Assembly: GCF_903643065.1 (NCBI RefSeq)
Contig: NZ_CAHJWX010000013.1
Span: 1-16,194 of the forward strand
DNA: 16,194 bases
Direction: 5' to 3'
Source of the DNA: Sphingomonas bacterium
GTDB lineage: Bacteria > Pseudomonadota > Alphaproteobacteria > Sphingomonadales > Sphingomonadaceae
A program made the translations under genes and the position numbers. Below, piece by piece: positions 16,100-16,194 of this stretch (position 1 is the stretch's first letter; the number at the start of each line of letters is the position of its first letter). The notes under the pieces were generated by a model. That model was not told where the DNA came from. It was given only the letters and a program-made list of their open reading frames with translations, and made no database searches.

Positions 16100-16194
16100 A
16101 TGAAGCTACGATCAAGCCTGCTCGGCTCGGGCGCGGCCACGGGCCGCTTTGTGTCGCCCCCGCCGACCGGCACCGGCGGCGGCGCGCGCGGGCG
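16100..16194 (+). CDS. Start of an unidentified ORF after nuoI, cut by the window edge
   Basis: After a 27-bp gap, ATG at 16100 has GGGAGGG (16088-16094) 5 nt upstream. The first 31 codons read MKLRSSLLGSGAATGRFVSP, then a Pro/Thr/Gly-rich stretch. This does not resemble the membrane-helical start of NuoJ, which is expected next. It may be another accessory gene in the operon. The frame is open to the window edge and nothing more can be said. Confidence 0.4.
   Translation, partial: MKLRSSLLGSGAATGRFVSPPPTGTGGGARG

Overview
This 16.2 kb window comes from a GC-rich alphaproteobacterium. It is most likely a sphingomonad (Sphingomonas or a close relative). That is an inference from the look of the proteins (NuoB beginning MGV, the class I aldolase, the efp–suhB neighbourhood) and from two extragenic palindromic elements whose accidental translations (of the HPELVSGS / VTSGLTRGP kind) are familiar from sphingomonad genomes.

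Left arm (1–2597, minus strand). Read in the direction of transcription this is a compact run: a two-TM membrane protein of unknown function, thiE (thiamine-phosphate synthase), an L,D-transpeptidase, and the start of an M23 (LytM-type) peptidase that leaves the window and appears frameshifted. The thiE start lies in a perfect 8-bp hairpin, and a 23-codon ORF bridges it to the gene upstream. A palindromic repeat pair fills much of the divergent gap to the right arm.

Middle (2738–5685, plus strand). Here lie a class I fructose-bisphosphate aldolase, a 16-bp perfect hairpin overlapping its stop codon, efp (elongation factor P), a toxin–antitoxin pair with an intact antitoxin and a frameshifted MazF/PemK toxin, and an inositol-monophosphatase family gene (suhB-like). 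The mazF frameshift puts the toxin N-terminus in frame with the phosphatase, giving one 379-codon open frame.

Right arm (5874–16194, plus strand). This is the respiratory complex I operon, nuoA-B-C-D-E-F-G-H-I, continuing past the window edge. All nine nuo genes look intact with their cluster-binding cysteines. The striking feature is the junctions. Of the eight nuo–nuo boundaries in view, six carry something extra: a 37-aa one-TM protein (B/C), a palindromic element open as a 50-aa frame (C/D), a 150-aa exported protein (D/E), an 88-aa coiled-coil protein (E/F), a 126-aa retropepsin-like protease (F/G) and an 88-aa unknown (G/H). Another ORF begins after nuoI. Only A/B and H/I are directly joined. 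The five non-repeat inserts all begin with GTG overlapping the stop of the preceding nuo gene, all have a strong Shine-Dalgarno inside the end of that gene, and all end on or within a few bases of the next nuo start. Several are clearly less GC-rich than the nuo genes. The operon therefore looks like a recurrent landing site for small, translationally coupled accessory genes, and this is the most interesting signal in the window.

No rRNA, tRNA, CRISPR array, transposase or integrase was seen, and no stretch over 300 bases lacks a gene.
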